DNA from: JBFXAN01 sp050184225 | Lineage (GTDB): Bacteria; Chloroflexota; Dehalococcoidia; CAUJGQ01 | Assembly: GCA_050184225.1 (NCBI GenBank) | Contig: JBFXAN010000001.1 | Span: forward strand, 62,001 to 126,000 | Direction: 5' to 3' | Length of the DNA stretch: 64,000 bases | Shown here: piece after piece, positions 1 to 7,927 of the stretch | How the letters are laid out: each line of letters begins with the position of its first letter | Position numbering within the stretch: position 1 is the first letter of the stretch | The notes under the pieces: model-generated | Database searches by the model: none | What the model saw: the letters and a program-made list of their open reading frames with translations, nothing else | What the model was told of the DNA's origin: nothing | Program-made: the position numbers and the translations under genes

Positions 1-645
1 GAAGCGTGGCTCCCTGACCTCTACCGGTCATCCCGATCCGGCGCCCAGCGGATCGCCGTCAGCGAGGGCATGTCCCTGCTTCGCTCCGACGAGCAGGGAC
101 ACCGGCACGGTGAATGGGACCCGCATGTTTGGCACGATGTCGCCAAGGCGATCGAGATCACCTATGCCGTCCGCGACGGGCTCACCGCTGCCGACCCGGC
201 CAACGCGGCGATCTATGCCGGCAACGCCGCCGCTTATGTAGCCCAGCTCGAAGCGCTCGACGGCTGGATCGTCGACTACGTTCAGGGCTACACAACGCCG
301 GAACGCCGCCTGCTCGTCACGACACATAACTCATTCAATTACTTCGCCGCGCGCTACGGATTCACGATGCTCGCCACGGCGCTTGGTTCCATCTCCACGG
401 AGGCCGAGCCCTCCGCCCGCCAGCTCGCCACCGTCGTCGAACAGATCCGGTATCACGATGTGCCCGCCATCTTCCCCGAGAACGTGACCAACCAACGCCT
501 GATGCAGCAGATCGCCGACGAGGCCGGTGTCTATCTGGCGCGATCTCTCTACTCCGATGCGCTCGGTCCGGTGGGCGGTCCCGGCGGAACCTACTACGAC
601 ATGATCGTCTCCAACGTCACCACGATCGTCGAGGCGTTGCGTTGA
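1..645 (+). CDS. aztC: Zinc ABC transporter substrate-binding protein (AztC/ZnuA type), 5' partial
   Basis: The frame is open from the first base, so the N-terminus and any signal peptide lie outside the window. The visible 214 residues are the C-terminal part of a cluster A-I metal-binding protein. Seen: a DPHVWHD motif with the metal His, a second His in TTHNSFNYFAARYGF, and the late acidic residue in YSDALG; the FPENVTNQ segment is also typical. These proteins bind zinc or manganese outside the membrane and deliver it to the permease. The ATPase gene starts 1 nt after the stop, then permease and an AztD-like chaperone follow, which argues for zinc. A manganese-specific protein is the alternative. 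Confidence 0.85.
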   Translation, partial: EAWLPDLYRSSRSGAQRIAVSEGMSLLRSDEQGHRHGEWDPHVWHDVAKAIEITYAVRDGLTAADPANAAIYAGNAAAYVAQLEALDGWIVDYVQGYTTPERRLLVTTHNSFNYFAARYGFTMLATALGSISTEAEPSARQLATVVEQIRYHDVPAIFPENVTNQRLMQQIADEAGVYLARSLYSDALGPVGGPGGTYYDMIVSNVTTIVEALR

Positions 646-646
646 C

Positions 647-1471
647 ATGGGCCTGATTCGCTTCCTGTACGGCCGCAACGTGAACGCCATACCACTGCCG
701 GACGCGACGCCGTTCGAGACCGACGCGCTCACGGTCCGGTACCCCGGCGCGTCGACGCCCGCGATCGAGAACGTGAGCGTCACCGTCGGCCCAGCTTCGC
801 TCGTCGCGCTCGTCGGTCCCAACGGCGCGGGAAAGTCTACCCTCCTCAAGGCCGCGGCCGGACTGTTGAAGCCCTCCGCCGGCGTTGTGCACGTCTTCGG
901 GCGGCCCGCGGGCGTCTTTCGGTCCCAGGTCGCATACCTGCCGCAGCGCGGCGAGGTCGACTGGCGCTTCCCGATCAGCGTCCGCCGGCTCGTGCTCACC
1001 GGCCGGTACGTTCATTGCGGCTGGCTGCGCCGCCCCGCCCGCCACGACGCCGCGCTCGCCGACCAGTCGCTCGCGCGGCTCGGACTGACCGGACTCGCCG
1101 GATCCCAGATCGGACGGCTCTCCGGCGGACAGCAGCAGCGCGCCTTGCTCGCGCGGGCACTCGTTCAGCAGGCCCGGCTGCTGCTGCTGGACGAGCCGCT
1201 GAACGGCGTTGACGCCGCGACACGCGACGTGATCATGCATACCCTCTCCGACCTTCGTCACGCCGGCGCGGCGGTCATGGTCGCCACCCATGACCACGAC
1301 CGCCGCGCCGGCGAGTTTGACGCGGTCATCCGATTGGAGAATCCACACTCCATGTCACACATCCCACAGTCGACGCGCTCAGACGTGGCGTGTGGTTTTC
1401 CGTCAAAGAAGGCAATCGAGGAACCCGGAGATCGGGACGTGGAGCTCGGAGCACGCCGATGGAGTGGCTGA
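647..1471 (+). CDS. aztA: Zinc ABC transporter ATP-binding protein
   Basis: ATPase subunit of the metal importer. Seen: Walker A GPNGAGKST near residues 57-65, signature LSGGQQQR near 163, Walker B LLLLDEP near 183, and the H-loop in MVATHDHD. Start is the ATG 1 nt after the binding-protein stop. The last ~40 residues after the ATPase core look non-conserved, and the gene overlaps the permease start by 13 nt, so coupled translation is likely. Assignment to AztA rather than ZnuC/MntA rests on the AztD-like gene downstream. Confidence 0.85.
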   Translation: MGLIRFLYGRNVNAIPLPDATPFETDALTVRYPGASTPAIENVSVTVGPASLVALVGPNGAGKSTLLKAAAGLLKPSAGVVHVFGRPAGVFRSQVAYLPQRGEVDWRFPISVRRLVLTGRYVHCGWLRRPARHDAALADQSLARLGLTGLAGSQIGRLSGGQQQRALLARALVQQARLLLLDEPLNGVDAATRDVIMHTLSDLRHAGAAVMVATHDHDRRAGEFDAVIRLENPHSMSHIPQSTRSDVACGFPSKKAIEEPGDRDVELGARRWSG

Positions 1472-2280
1472 CGGAACCCTTGGCGTACTCCTTCATGCGG
1501 ACCGCCCTCCTTGTGTCGGTGCTGGTGGGCGGGACATGTGCCGCGCTCGGCGCGTACGTCGTCCTCCGCCGGATGGCGTTCATCGGTGATGCGCTCGCGC
1601 ACACGGCGCTGCCTGGGCTGGTCGTGGCCTATCTCAACGGGTGGAATCTCTTCGGCGGTGCGATCGTCGCCGGCCTGGCCACGGCGCTCGGTATCGGCTG
1701 GCTCTCACGGCGGGAGACCCTGCGCGAGGACACCGCGATCGGCGTGCTCTTCAGCGGTATGTTTGCGCTCGGCATCCTCTTGATCAGCCGGACCGGCGGC
1801 TTCCGCGACCTGTCGCACATCCTCTTTGGCAATGTGCTCAGCGTCACCGCCGCCGACCTGTGTCTGACGGCCGGTATCGCCGTCCTCGTTCTGGCCGTCC
1901 TCGCGCTGCTCCACAAAGAGATGGAACTGACCTCGGTCGATCCGCTCCACGCCGCCGCGATCGGGTTGTCGCCGGATGCGCTGCGCTACGTGCTGCTCGC
2001 GTTGCTCGCGCTAACCGTCGTCGCCGGTATCCAGGCGGTGGGCGTCGTCCTGATCAGCGCGCTGCTCGTCATACCGGCCGCCGCCGCGTCACTCATCAGC
2101 ACCCGCCTCCCTCGGATCATGCTGATCGGTTCGGTGGTGGCGATCGCCTCGGCGGTGATCGGCCTCTATCTGTCCTACTACTTCAACGTTTCCTCGGGCG
2201 CGGCAATCGTGCTCGTCTGCACCGGCTTCTTCGCCCTCGCCTGGACGGCGCGGACGCTCGGCTTCACACACACGACCTGA
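1459..2280 (+). CDS. aztB: Zinc ABC transporter permease (ABC-3 family)
   Basis: Integral membrane subunit of 273 residues with about eight hydrophobic segments and the family signature region FIGDALAHTALPGLVVAY near the N-terminus. Start chosen at ATG 1459, preceded by GGAGCTCGGAG; the frame is open further upstream but that part is inside the ATPase gene. It moves the metal across the inner membrane with the ATPase. The next gene starts 86 nt downstream. Confidence 0.88.
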   Translation: MEWLTEPLAYSFMRTALLVSVLVGGTCAALGAYVVLRRMAFIGDALAHTALPGLVVAYLNGWNLFGGAIVAGLATALGIGWLSRRETLREDTAIGVLFSGMFALGILLISRTGGFRDLSHILFGNVLSVTAADLCLTAGIAVLVLAVLALLHKEMELTSVDPLHAAAIGLSPDALRYVLLALLALTVVAGIQAVGVVLISALLVIPAAAASLISTRLPRIMLIGSVVAIASAVIGLYLSYYFNVSSGAAIVLVCTGFFALAWTARTLGFTHTT

Positions 2281-2366
2281 CAGGGAGGTACCAACCGGCA
2301 CAGCCAGAACCGCCGGCATTGACCGATGTTGATACGACGTCTCTTCAACCACACACCGGAGAAACC

Positions 2367-3569
2367 ATGATGCAACGCTCTCTTCGTCTCCTGCTCGGTG
2401 CGCTGGTCGCGCTCAGTGTAGTCGCGCTCGGTGGTGTCGCTGCGCCGGCCGCGCTCGCCGACGAAGCCGCCGCCGTCCGCCTCGCCGTCGTCGATTTCGA
2501 CACCAACGCGGTCACGCTGCTCGACGCCGCCGATGGCGCCACCCTCGCCACATTCGGCATGCCCGGCCCCGGCAACGTCCACGCCTCCAGCAGCGGCCGC
2601 TGGTTCTATGTGGTCCACACCGCCGCCGGTCGCGTCAGCGTGATCGACTCCGGCCTCCGCCTCGAAGATCACGGCGACCACCACGACCTGACGATCTCGC
2701 CGCCGTTTGTGCGTGGCACGGTCCTCACCGGCCGCCGGCCGATCGACACCTGGGTGCAGGACGGGATGCTCACGGTCCACAACGACGACGACGGCACGCT
2801 CGCCGTCTTCGATGACCGCCGGCTCGAGGTCGCGCTCGACTACACCGAGATCCGTGGCGCCGGCACAGGTCATAACAACGCGGTCGTGCTCGGTGGCGAC
2901 ACGGTGCTGCTCAGCCTTGCCTCCGCCGGTACCGTCACCGCCTATCGAATGGACGGCTCCGTCATCCAGAGCTTCGAGGGATGCCCGGGCACGCACGGTT
3001 GGACAGTGCTGGGCACCATCGCTGCCGCCGGCTGTACCGATGGCGTGATGCTGTTCAGCAAGTCCGGCGACGCCGTATCCATGCGGAAGATCGAGAACCC
3101 TGCCGGGACGCCGAGCAACACCCGCGTCTCCACGCTCCGCTCCAATGCGAACAGCCCGGTAATCGCCGGCAATTGGGGCGCGGGCCTCGCCATGATCGAC
3201 CCGCGCCCGGGTACGCTGACGCCGGTATCCCTTCCCGCTGCGCCGCTTGCCTTTGCATTCACAAGTGATGGGTCGCGGCTGATCGTGCTCACACCAGATG
3301 GCTCAGTTCACGCGCTGGACCCACTCAGCGGCCGGATGCTCGGCACCGTCGCCGCCGTACTGCCATATGCAGCACCGGCGATGGGACAGCCGTCGGTTGC
3401 CCGTCCCGGCTTAACTGTGGGTGACGGCGTCGCCTACCTGACCAACCCACCGGCTGGGGAGATCGTCGAGATCGACACCGCCGCGATGACGGTTGCGCGC
3501 CGAATGAACGTGGGCGGCGCCCCGACCGGCATCGCGATGATCGCCGTCAGCGGAGAGATGCACGAGTAA
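2367..3569 (+). CDS. aztD: AztD-like zinc metallochaperone, secreted beta-propeller
   Basis: A 400-residue secreted protein with a clear signal peptide (MMQRSLRLLLGALVALSVV, cleavage after ALADEA region). The rest has repeated beta-propeller-like blades (AVRLAVVDFDTNAVTLLDA, VAYLTNPPAGEIVEIDT). His/Asp clusters suited to metal binding are visible: DHGDHHD, VHNDDDG, GTGHNN and GTHGW. AztD is known in AztABCD zinc importers as an extracytoplasmic chaperone passing zinc to AztC. Position directly after the permease supports the role. Start is the first of two tandem ATGs. A generic YncE-like propeller is the alternative. Confidence 0.72.
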   Translation: MMQRSLRLLLGALVALSVVALGGVAAPAALADEAAAVRLAVVDFDTNAVTLLDAADGATLATFGMPGPGNVHASSSGRWFYVVHTAAGRVSVIDSGLRLEDHGDHHDLTISPPFVRGTVLTGRRPIDTWVQDGMLTVHNDDDGTLAVFDDRRLEVALDYTEIRGAGTGHNNAVVLGGDTVLLSLASAGTVTAYRMDGSVIQSFEGCPGTHGWTVLGTIAAAGCTDGVMLFSKSGDAVSMRKIENPAGTPSNTRVSTLRSNANSPVIAGNWGAGLAMIDPRPGTLTPVSLPAAPLAFAFTSDGSRLIVLTPDGSVHALDPLSGRMLGTVAAVLPYAAPAMGQPSVARPGLTVGDGVAYLTNPPAGEIVEIDTAAMTVARRMNVGGAPTGIAMIAVSGEMHE

Positions 3570-3692
3570 CAGCAACACGACGTTGCACCGCGAAGCCATC
3601 GAGCGCCGCGCCGTGGTCATTTGGACGGCACGGTGCTCGACCTGCACTGCGTCGACGAGCGCCCACTCCGCGATCAGAAGGGAACAGCGACC

Positions 3693-4037
3693 ATGGCATT
3701 CGACTTCGACTCAATCTACAGCGCGGCTCAGCTCGAACACCAACTCCGCATCAAACGGGCAGAGCGCGCTGTCCTGCTCCCACAGGAGCGACATGCGTCG
3801 TGGTTACCGTGTGGCTGGTTCGGCCGCCTGCTTCTTCCGCTCTGCCGGTCGGCCCGCGCGAAGCCAGCGGTGGCGAAGACCGTACCGCCCACGACGCAGC
3901 TTGAGCGTGCTCGGCCGGCGCCGACGTTCCAGGATCCACAGAACGACACGGTGCGGCGGATCCGGCATGCCCGTCGCCACAAACAGACACCTCACCACAG
4001 GAAGGTTGACCGCTGGCGCTCTACGCTTCGGCGGTGA
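3693..4037 (+). CDS. Small hypothetical protein
   Basis: Possible 114-residue protein starting MAFDFDSIYSAAQLEHQLRI, with an AGAAGGGA ribosome-binding site 8 nt upstream. The first ~35 residues look like a normal soluble protein with a predicted helix; the remainder is Arg/Pro-rich and less convincing, so the 3' half may be frameshifted or non-coding. No family recognised. It lies between the zinc operon and the BFN-like gene on the same strand. Confidence 0.35.
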   Translation: MAFDFDSIYSAAQLEHQLRIKRAERAVLLPQERHASWLPCGWFGRLLLPLCRSARAKPAVAKTVPPTTQLERARPAPTFQDPQNDTVRRIRHARRHKQTPHHRKVDRWRSTLRR

Positions 4038-4109
4038 CCAGCTTGCATTCGTGATCGCTCAGCCAATATATTAGGCAAGCCAAATGCCGCGCGAGGTTGG
4101 GAGAACGAG

Positions 4110-4568
4110 ATGACCGACTTGCAGATGAGCCGAGTCATGGCCTGCCGGTGCTCGGTGCACGCGTGGGTCTACCTCGCTGATCGATCCGGTTCCGAGCCGG
4201 CGAAGGTACAAGTTCCCATCACGACCGGACGCTCCCTCGCCGGTATGCTGAGCGGCCGCACGTCCGCATCCTCGGACGCCCTCGATCTCGTCGACGCCGT
4301 CCTCGTCGCGTTCGATGCTCGTCCGCACTGTGTAACGCTGCGATGCAGCGGACCGGACGCCGCGGCACATCTTACTGTTTTCACACCGGCCGGTAGCCGA
4401 AGCGTCCCCATCGATGTCTGCACCGCGCTCCTCGCCGCATGGCACTTGAAGCTGCCGATTCGCCTCGATCCCTCGGCGGCGATTGGGCGCCGTCGATTCG
4501 ACGTACCCGATGCCTTCCGTTCCGTCATCCAGTCGCTCGACCTGAATGGACTGGACCACGGCGGCTAG
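4110..4568 (+). CDS. Hypothetical protein, possible divergent BFN (DUF151) domain
   Basis: 152 residues with a good GGGAGAACGAG ribosome-binding site. The central part (LDLVDAVLVAFDARPHCVTL ... VPIDVCTALLAAWHLKLPIRL) follows the order of the bifunctional nuclease domain: a helix-strand unit, a variable strand pair, then a PxDAxALAxxxxxPI-like helix. Here D and the ALA-type helix are kept but the usual RPSDA motif is VPIDV. This is a fold-level guess from pattern only; no function can be claimed. Confidence 0.5.
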   Translation: MTDLQMSRVMACRCSVHAWVYLADRSGSEPAKVQVPITTGRSLAGMLSGRTSASSDALDLVDAVLVAFDARPHCVTLRCSGPDAAAHLTVFTPAGSRSVPIDVCTALLAAWHLKLPIRLDPSAAIGRRRFDVPDAFRSVIQSLDLNGLDHGG

Positions 4569-4610
4569 CCCGCGCCCCGTTCGGACAGCTCAGCAGATTC
4601 GTCAATGACC

Positions 4611-4651
4611 GAAAAACAAAATCGCCGGGGAACCTCGCGGCTCCTCGGCGA
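4611..4651 (-). terminator. Intrinsic terminator
   Basis: Inverted arms 4622-4631 and 4642-4651 (10 bp, one G-U) with a GC-rich loop. On the minus strand it is followed by TTTTGTTTTT, so it works best for minus-strand transcription. It may also end the 4110 gene transcript. A nearly identical hairpin is at 27735. Confidence 0.65.
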
Positions 4652-4785
4652 CTTGTGTGAGACGGACCATCGGACGTTCCCGGCGCTCCGAGGAGCGCAT
4701 CACTCCGAAGAGTGGAGCCGGAAGTGAGATCGAAGAGGGTCCACCTCTCCCTCACCTTTCGCTCTCGGTCTCGCCTCGCAGCATC
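4611..4785 (-). ncRNA. Candidate structured RNA on the minus strand
   Basis: The 410-nt space between 4568 and 4979 has no convincing gene. Read on the minus strand it holds two TTGACA boxes (4824-4829 and 4809-4814; the -10 is weak), a closing helix GAGAC/GTCTC, two short hairpins with UNCG-type loops (CACTC-TTCG-GAGTG and GCGCTC-CTCG-GAGCGC), and then a terminator with a T-rich tail. No minus-strand gene follows, so a stand-alone RNA is more likely than a leader. I do not recognise the family. Confidence 0.35.
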
Positions 4786-4978
4786 ATCTTCGATCCGAGC
4801 GGGCCGCCTGTCAACAGCATTTCTGTCAACTCGCGAAAATAGTGTGGTTGGGAGTATTCCCTGCGCCGTTCGGTTCACCCTGACGGCCAATGGTGGCATG
4901 TCTGCCGGCCGGTGATGCTGTCAGCGGCGCTCCACGCGCAGCGCCCTCGAGCCACTGTGCCGAATTGGAGGACCGCCC

Positions 4979-5458
4979 TTGGAACGCTTCTTCGCCCGGT
5001 TCGCCACCACGGCAGCCGATGTATTGGGTCACGCCTATGTCTTTATCCTGGCGCTGCTGCTTGTTCTGCTCTGGGCACTCTCCGGCCCATTCTTTGGGTT
5101 CTCGGACACCTGGCAACTGATCGTCAACACCGCGACGACGATCACAACCGGCCTGATGGTGTTCATCATCCAGAACACGCAGAACCGTGATGCCCGCGCG
5201 ATCCACATCAAGCTGGACGAGTTGCTGCGGGTGATGCAGGGCGCGCGCGGCGACCTCGCCGATGTCGAGGATCTCTCCGAAGACGATCTCAAGAAGCTCA
5301 AGCAACGGATGATGGAGGATTCGAAGCGGGAGCACGACGGCCTGGCGTCAGGCCAGGATGAGGTACCAGCGACTTCATCCGTGGACCGGCTCGTCCAAGA
5401 CCCAGGTCGCAGCTACCCGCGCGGCGCTGGCGTAGCACCGGCCCAGCGGAACCGCTAG
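4979..5458 (+). CDS. Low-affinity iron permease family protein
   Basis: 159 residues. Start is TTG at 4979, chosen because GGAGGA lies 7 nt upstream. Two membrane helices (about residues 18-40 and 47-66), the second followed by MVFIIQNTQNRDARAIHIKLDEL, the hallmark of the PF04120 low-affinity iron permease family; a charged cytoplasmic tail follows. The family name comes from yeast Fet4; bacterial members are not well characterised, so iron transport is inferred. The stop TAG shares the palindrome CTAG with the stop of the convergent next gene. Confidence 0.8.
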   Translation: MERFFARFATTAADVLGHAYVFILALLLVLLWALSGPFFGFSDTWQLIVNTATTITTGLMVFIIQNTQNRDARAIHIKLDELLRVMQGARGDLADVEDLSEDDLKKLKQRMMEDSKREHDGLASGQDEVPATSSVDRLVQDPGRSYPRGAGVAPAQRNR

Positions 5459-5739
5459 GCGCCGTCCTCGATCAGCCGCTTCTGATATTCCACATCCACC
5501 AACGGCAACACATCGAATGTCGCGGGAATCATCTCCGCCCACACCGTCAGATGGCCATGCAGCGTCTCGGTCGAGTCCACATCGAACAGCGCCACCGCGC
5601 CCCGCCCAACCCGCGGGTGACAGAACCGGACCGTTCCCGCCGCTTCAAGCGGCGCAAGCCAGTCCCAGAACCGCCGCCGGTCCGCCGCGACGTCTGAGGG
5701 TCGTGCTGCGGCGGGATGCGAGATCACGAGGAAGAGCAT
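5455..5739 (-). CDS. Muconolactone isomerase-like small protein
   Basis: 94 residues, MLFLVISHP... with a ferredoxin-like alpha/beta pattern of the dimeric alpha-beta barrel superfamily, and an N-terminus like muconolactone delta-isomerase or YciI-type proteins. Start ATG 5739 has GGAAGGAG 5 nt upstream; a GTG at 5754 is less likely. It starts 16 nt after the amidohydrolase stop, so the two form an operon. Substrate unknown. Confidence 0.6.
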   Translation of the reverse strand: MLFLVISHPAAARPSDVAADRRRFWDWLAPLEAAGTVRFCHPRVGRGAVALFDVDSTETLHGHLTVWAEMIPATFDVLPLVDVEYQKRLIEDGA

Positions 5740-5754
5740 GGCGACTCCTTCCAC

Positions 5755-7098
5755 TCACCCATTCGCCGCCAAATCGGCGAGTATCGCCTCTGGCGACCAG
5801 GCCACGCCCCGCGCGATCACCCGCTCGATTCGACGCGTGTTCTTGATGTCGGCGGTCGGATCGCCGTTCAGGATCAGCAGGTCCGCCGAGCGGCCGGGCG
5901 CGATCGTGCCGAACTCGTGGCCGCGATCGAGCCGTTCGGCGGCGCGGCGTGTCGCCGCCACGATCACGTCCATGGCCGACATGCCGGTCCGGGTCAGCAG
6001 CTCCAACTCCCGGTGCAACGAATAGCCGGGGACGATAGCGACGTTGGGGCAGTCCGTCCCGGTCAGAACGACACCGCCAGCCTGATGAAACATGCCCACC
6101 AGGTGCAGGAACTTCGCCCAGGCGACGCGCGTGCGCTCGCGGGCCTGCTCGGATGCGGCGGCCCCGGCCTGCCGCCGCTCCAGCCAGCGGTCGCGCACAT
6201 CGGCCGCCGTCTCTGGCGCGAGGTAGGCCACCGCCGCCGCCCGCTCCGGTTCATCCAGCGCGGTATCACCGCCGTCATCGCCCATCGCCACCGGCCGCGC
6301 GGCGAACAGCACCAGCGTCGGGTCAAGCGCCGTTCCCGACTCGACCAATCGACCGATCAGCATGCGCGCGCGCGGGCCATCGACGTCCACCTGATCAAAC
6401 CAGCGCCAGAGCCAACCGCCGTATTCGAACGGCGTCATCTTGCCCGCGTCCGGCCGATCACCGTCCGGCGCCAAGTCGCCGAAGACCATCAGGTGTTCCA
6501 GGCAATCGACACCAGCAGCAGCGGCGTCCGCGCCCCATGTCGCCTGCTGGTGCATGAAGACGCGCAAACCCCGCGCGTGGGCAGCGCGCGCCGCCCGGCG
6601 CGCCGTCTCCGCCCGAACGGTGATATAGAGTTTGATCGCGTCGACGCCGGCATCGGCCAGCGCCGTAACTTCATCCTCGACCGACCGGGTCATCTGCCGC
6701 GAGATGCCGGAGAAGCCGGCAAAGACGCTCCCCTCTTCCAGGAGCGGTCCAGCGAAGAGCAGTCGTGGGCCGCGCCGCCGTCCATCGGCAAGCAGCCGCC
6801 GGTAGTGGAGCAGATCCGCCACCTGGCCGCCGAGGTCGAGCACCGTCGTCACGCCCGCCGCCAGAAAGAGCGGCAGGCGCTCGACGTTCGGGGTCTGGAT
6901 GTGGACATGCATGTCCACCAGCCCTGGAATCAGGTAGCGTCCGGCAGCGTCAAGCTCGTCTTCCGTTGCCGGTACGGACGGCGAAGGTCCAACCACGATA
7001 ATGCGGCCGTCCTCGATGCGGACCGCCGCATCGGCGAGCGGCGCGCCGCCCCGGCCGTCGATCAGCGTGGCGCCACGGATCGTCAGCGCCCCAGACAT
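5755..7098 (-). CDS. Amidohydrolase family protein (metal-dependent)
   Basis: 447 residues. Seen: N-terminal small beta domain with LIPGLVDMHVHIQTP (HxH metal ligands), DAIKLYI carrying the candidate carbamylated Lys, MHQQAT and CLEHLMV His ligands, LTGTDCPN with the catalytic Asp, and the C-terminal GRSADLLILNGDPTADI. This layout is that of imidazolonepropionase-like or prolidase-like amidohydrolases that cut cyclic amides or dipeptides. Substrate cannot be assigned. First gene of a two-gene operon with the small protein at 5455. Confidence 0.85.
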   Translation of the reverse strand: MSGALTIRGATLIDGRGGAPLADAAVRIEDGRIIVVGPSPSVPATEDELDAAGRYLIPGLVDMHVHIQTPNVERLPLFLAAGVTTVLDLGGQVADLLHYRRLLADGRRRGPRLLFAGPLLEEGSVFAGFSGISRQMTRSVEDEVTALADAGVDAIKLYITVRAETARRAARAAHARGLRVFMHQQATWGADAAAAGVDCLEHLMVFGDLAPDGDRPDAGKMTPFEYGGWLWRWFDQVDVDGPRARMLIGRLVESGTALDPTLVLFAARPVAMGDDGGDTALDEPERAAAVAYLAPETAADVRDRWLERRQAGAAASEQARERTRVAWAKFLHLVGMFHQAGGVVLTGTDCPNVAIVPGYSLHRELELLTRTGMSAMDVIVAATRRAAERLDRGHEFGTIAPGRSADLLILNGDPTADIKNTRRIERVIARGVAWSPEAILADLAANG

Positions 7099-7167
7099 TC
7101 GCTGCCTCCCGTCGCTTCAGTGCCGAAACGCGGGGTTCAGCGTACCACGGGGCGAGCCGGGTCAATG

Positions 7168-7230
7168 CACCAGCCAGACGCCCAGACGCCACGTCAGCAA
7201 TATGCGTGGCGCCTGGGCGTCTGGCTGGTG
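7168..7230. repeat. Long inverted repeat (26-bp arms)
   Basis: Arms 7168-7193 and 7205-7230 match at 25 of 26 positions around an 11-nt loop. Each arm holds a tandem CCAGACGCC-type motif. It sits between the stop of the 7242 gene and the start of the amidohydrolase; no T-tract follows, so it is more like a REP-type palindrome than a simple terminator. Confidence 0.8.
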
Positions 7231-7241
7231 AAACCGTCGCG

Positions 7242-7715
7242 TTAGTTCAGCGCGAACATTGGCGGGCTATCCATGTCCGGTTCCGAACCAGGCAGCTGCG
7301 GCCGTGTGTTCGCCCACGCGCCGATCGCGATCGGCGTGATCTGGCGGAGCGGGCCGTCGCATTGGTCGAGCGCCTCGGCGAGCGCCTCGACTGTGCACCC
7401 ACCGGCGGCGACATCCCGCGCACCGCTGACCCACAGATCCACCGGCCGGTCGCCATCGAACTCGAGCGCCACCGTCACCGTCGCGGTCAGATGGAGCGCG
7501 TTGGTGAGTGACGTGCCAAAGAGCGTCCAGTGGCCACCAAACGCGGGCGTTCGAGGGTATATGCAGTGATAGTCGGTCCGCTCGATCATCGGACATTCGG
7601 GGATGCGCCATCGCGCCGCGGCGGCAACCAGCGACCTCCGAACAACATCATCCAACGCACGCAACGCCTGCCACCGCGTTTCGAGGACATCAGTCACTGG
7701 CCAGATTGTGGACAC
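7242..7715 (-). CDS. Hypothetical protein
   Basis: 157 residues; GTG start 7715 chosen because AAGGAG lies 6 nt upstream. No membrane segment or signal. A well-mixed composition with a helical N-terminal half, a central beta-rich part (YHCIYPRTPAFGGHWTLFGT, LTATVTVALEFDGDRPVDLW) and an EALAEALDQC helix suggests a real cytoplasmic protein. No family recognised. It is followed by the 7168 inverted repeat. Confidence 0.6.
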   Translation of the reverse strand: MSTIWPVTDVLETRWQALRALDDVVRRSLVAAAARWRIPECPMIERTDYHCIYPRTPAFGGHWTLFGTSLTNALHLTATVTVALEFDGDRPVDLWVSGARDVAAGGCTVEALAEALDQCDGPLRQITPIAIGAWANTRPQLPGSEPDMDSPPMFALN

Positions 7716-7927
7716 GGCACACTCCTTGCGTCTGCTCTCGGTCGCCTGATGCATCACCATGATGGCCGAACGCGGTCAACGCGAGATGAACGGATATTAA
7801 CGATCGTCCTCAATGGACCGGCAACCGTCGACACGGGCTGCACCCTGAGCCTAGCCCGCGTGTGTTGCGCCCGTGTTTCGGACGCGCAACGCATGTGTAA
7901 CAAGGTCAACCCGATCGTGGCGTGCCG

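Noticed and set aside
4611..4785. T-box interpretation of the minus-strand structured region
   Set aside because: The T-box consensus AGGGTGGNACCGCG is absent and no minus-strand gene follows.
5716..7245. 509-codon plus-strand open frame
   Set aside because: Antisense to the clearly conserved amidohydrolase; Arg/Pro/His-rich composition typical of GC-rich shadow frames.
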